Origin: RGIG1840 sp964626795
GTDB taxonomy: Bacteria > Bacillota_I > Bacilli_A > RF39 > UBA660
Reading direction: 5' to 3'
Length of the DNA stretch: 14,620 bases
Assembly (NCBI GenBank): GCA_964626795.1
Contig: CAZVIQ010000019.1
Coordinates: 1 to 14,620 of the forward strand
Part shown: one piece after another, positions 13,061-14,620 of the stretch
Layout: every line of letters begins with the position of its first letter
Position numbering within the stretch: the first letter of the stretch is position 1
Program-made: the position numbers and the translations under genes
Notes under the pieces: generated by a model
The model's input: the letters and a program-made list of their open reading frames with translations, nothing else
What the model was told of the DNA's origin: nothing
Databases searched by the model: none

Positions 13061-13981
13061 ATGAAAAATGCTATAAATTATTATTACAATCTTTATCCTG
13101 AAAAAATATATAGAGAAAATGATCATCTTTATTTTTACTCTGAAGATATTAAAATAAATATTTATAAACTAGAAAGAAATATTATAGAACTTTCTGAACT
13201 TATTAGAATAAGTAATGAAATGTTTAAAAATAAAATTTTAATATCCACTTTTATAGTGAATAAAAATAATGAATTTTATTTTAATTATGATGAAGAAAAT
13301 TATGTTTTATTAAAAGTAAATAATTATGAACAAGATATTATTGATTTATATGACCTTTCAAATTTTAATAGTATTTTATCAAGTAAAAATAAAGATTTTT
13401 TAAATAATTTACCTTGGAATATCTCATGGGCTAATACTGTTGATACCATAGAAGAAGCAATGAAAGAGTTTAATATGGAGTATAAGAAGACTCAGGACAG
13501 AATAAATTATTATATTGGACTGGCTGAAAATGCAATAGTATATATAAATAATATTGCAGAAGAACATAAGAATACAACATTACCTTATGTAATAAGTCAT
13601 AAGAGAATTAGCAGTAAAACAAATATAGAAGAATTTTATAATCCTTTAAATTTTATGTTTGATTATGAAATAAGAGATTTATGTTCTTATGTGCAAAATT
13701 CCTTTTTTGAAAATAATTTTGATTTTGATGAACTGGAAAAGTATCTAAATTTTAAAAATTATAATAGGCATTTAATTGGGCTTTTTTATGGAAGACTTTT
13801 ATATCCAGCATATTATTTTGATAAAATAGAACTGATAGTTAACGGTATCTTGGATGAAAAAGTACTAGATATATTCTATAATCGTGCTTCGGAATATGAA
13901 GATTTTCTTTATGATATGTATAATTTACTTAATATAAAATACTCTTTACCAGCTGTAGAATGGATAAATAACCGAAAATAA
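13061..13981 (+). CDS. YutH/CotS-like spore coat-associated protein
   Basis: A 306-residue soluble protein that resembles the YutH/CotS group, which has a kinase-like fold and is associated with the spore coat in Bacillus. Support is a run of group-like blocks in order: an aromatic-rich N-terminal half, NYYIGLAENAIVYINNIAE near residue 150, LPYVISHKRIS (in the position of the kinase catalytic loop), DYEIRDLCSYVQ, and LFYGRLLYPAYYFDKIE. The usual HxD catalytic motif is not visible (SHKR instead), so it may be a pseudokinase. GAGAGGA precedes the ATG. Together with yunB it points to a spore-forming lineage. The assignment is from remembered family patterns and is moderate. Confidence 0.65.
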   Translation: MKNAINYYYNLYPEKIYRENDHLYFYSEDIKINIYKLERNIIELSELIRISNEMFKNKILISTFIVNKNNEFYFNYDEENYVLLKVNNYEQDIIDLYDLSNFNSILSSKNKDFLNNLPWNISWANTVDTIEEAMKEFNMEYKKTQDRINYYIGLAENAIVYINNIAEEHKNTTLPYVISHKRISSKTNIEEFYNPLNFMFDYEIRDLCSYVQNSFFENNFDFDELEKYLNFKNYNRHLIGLFYGRLLYPAYYFDKIELIVNGILDEKVLDIFYNRASEYEDFLYDMYNLLNIKYSLPAVEWINNRK

Positions 13982-14001
13982 TATGATTTTATTTAAAAAA
14001 G

Positions 14002-14010
14002 TGTTATAAT
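14002..14010 (+). promoter_or_regulatory. Extended -10 promoter of the yugI-like gene
   Basis: TGTTATAAT is a full extended -10 box 15 nt before the ATG at 14026. It predicts a start near 14017 and a leader of about 9 nt that just contains the GGGA ribosome site (14017-14020). Confidence 0.5.
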
Positions 14011-14025
14011 TTTTATGGGATAATT

Positions 14026-14379
14026 ATGAATGATGTAAAAATAGGAACTATAGTAAAAGGGCAAGTAACTGGTATAACTCTTTATGGAGTATTTGTAACT
14101 TTAAATGATGATTATACTGGTATGGTGCATATTTCAGAAGTTTCAACCAAATTTATTAAAAATTTAAATAAAAACTTTAAAATTGGTGATATTATTAGTG
14201 TAAAGGTAATTGACATTGATGAGAATAAAAGACAAGTTAAACTTTCTATTAAAGACATTGATTATAAAGTAGAACCTGATGCAAGTGCAATAAAAGAAAA
14301 AGGCACTGGTTTTGAAGTTATTAAAAAGAATTTTGATAAATGGGTAGAAACTAAAATGAAAGAGATAGACGAAAAGTAG
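14026..14379 (+). CDS. yugI: S1-domain RNA-binding protein, YugI/CvfD-like
   Basis: A 117-residue protein with one S1 RNA-binding domain at about residues 4-75. Its characteristic stretches are GTIVKGQVTGITLYGVFVTL, GMVHISEVS, FKIGDIISVKVIDID and KRQVKLSIKDI. A charged linker and a short helix ending in KNFDKWVETKMKE follow. This arrangement and length match YugI of Bacillus and CvfD of streptococci, which bind ribosomes/RNA and affect translation and stress or virulence responses. It could instead be another stand-alone S1 protein, but the C-terminal tail with GTGF and a closing helix is typical of the YugI group. A terminator hairpin and the tRNA promoter follow. Confidence 0.85.
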   Translation: MNDVKIGTIVKGQVTGITLYGVFVTLNDDYTGMVHISEVSTKFIKNLNKNFKIGDIISVKVIDIDENKRQVKLSIKDIDYKVEPDASAIKEKGTGFEVIKKNFDKWVETKMKEIDEK

Positions 14380-14388
14380 AGTAGTCAA

Positions 14389-14431
14389 AAGTGTCAAAAA
14401 AATCAGAAATTTGTATTGACACTTACTTTTT
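14389..14431 (+). terminator. Probable terminator of the yugI-like gene
   Basis: AAGTGTCAA (14389-14397) pairs perfectly with TTGACACTT (14416-14424), 9 bp across an 18-nt loop, followed by ACTTTTT. The 3' arm contains the whole -35 box of the tRNA promoter, so the terminator and the next promoter share sequence. Confidence 0.55.
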
Positions 14432-14444
14432 AAAATGTTATAGT
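14416..14444 (+). promoter_or_regulatory. tRNA operon promoter
   Basis: TTGACA (14416-14421) and TATAGT (14439-14444) with a 17-bp spacer give a near-perfect vegetative promoter. The predicted start is near 14451, about 30 nt before the tRNA-Val gene. Confidence 0.85.
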
Positions 14445-14481
14445 TATAAACGACCAAGCAGTTAGCTTGTTGAAGATATAT

Positions 14482-14558
14482 GGGCGATTAGCTCAGTTGG
14501 TTAGAGCATCTGCCTTACAAGCAGAGGGTCTGCGGTTCGAGTCCGTAATCGCCCACCA
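14482..14558 (+). tRNA. tRNA-Val (anticodon UAC)
   Basis: A complete 77-nt gene. The acceptor stem GGGCGAT pairs perfectly with ATCGCCC, followed by A and an encoded CCA. The D arm (GCTCAGTTGGTTAGAGC) is standard. The anticodon stem TCTGC/GCAGA encloses CTTACAA, giving UAC. The T arm contains GGTTCGAGTCC. It reads GUA and probably other valine codons. It is the first gene of a tRNA cluster. Confidence 0.97.
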
Positions 14559-14566
14559 TATATTTT

Positions 14567-14620
<54 letters not shown>

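Overview
The window is a very AT-rich stretch from a low-GC Gram-positive bacterium, most likely an uncultured member of the Bacilli. The standard genetic code is in use: tryptophan is TGG throughout, and TGA acts as a stop. Supporting family calls are an EssC-type ATPase with WXG100 proteins (the Firmicutes form of type VII secretion), an LXG effector, YutD, YunB, a YutH-like protein and a YugI/CvfD S1 protein. Lineage is inferred from gene families and base composition only.

Layout. (1) 30-1472: rluB (23S rRNA pseudouridine synthase) and a coupled single-pass membrane protein, closed by an intrinsic terminator. (2) 1561-9919: a compact type VII secretion (T7SSb) island on the + strand: essC, a yukD/esaB-like ubiquitin-fold gene, two adjacent WXG100 genes, a 366-residue Ser/Asn/Glu-rich protein, a 93-residue helical protein and a 449-residue LXG protein ending in an NlpC/P60 cysteine-peptidase domain. 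The last three overlap or abut, so they are probably made together. Two promoters are visible: one before essC, and a consensus TTGACA-17-TATAAT before the first WXG100 gene. (3) 9943-10140: a convergent one-cluster ferredoxin sharing a bidirectional terminator with the island. (4) 10229-14379: chromosomal genes on the + strand: a tail-anchored protein, yunB, yutD, a possible DUF1292 protein, a Pro/Gln-rich coiled-coil protein, a YutH/CotS-like protein and a yugI-like S1 protein. (5) 14416-14620: a consensus promoter driving tRNA-Val(UAC) and tRNA-Thr(UGU), the latter cut by the window end.

How the genes work together. EssC would power export at the membrane, assisted by the YukD-like protein. 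The WXG100 pair would be the small co-secreted dimer. The LXG protein is the likely cargo, with the 93- and 366-residue proteins as candidate targeting partners. The main point of interest is what is missing. No essB, essA or esaA lies between the flanking chromosomal genes, so this is either a reduced T7SS or one whose remaining parts are elsewhere. No obvious immunity gene accompanies the peptidoglycan-hydrolase-like effector.

Two further patterns recur. Several genes have an extended -10 box only 14-17 nt before the start codon, implying very short leaders. Several stop codons lie inside the hairpin of the terminator that follows. YunB and YutH-like proteins are spore-associated in Bacillus, so the organism may sporulate or descend from spore formers.
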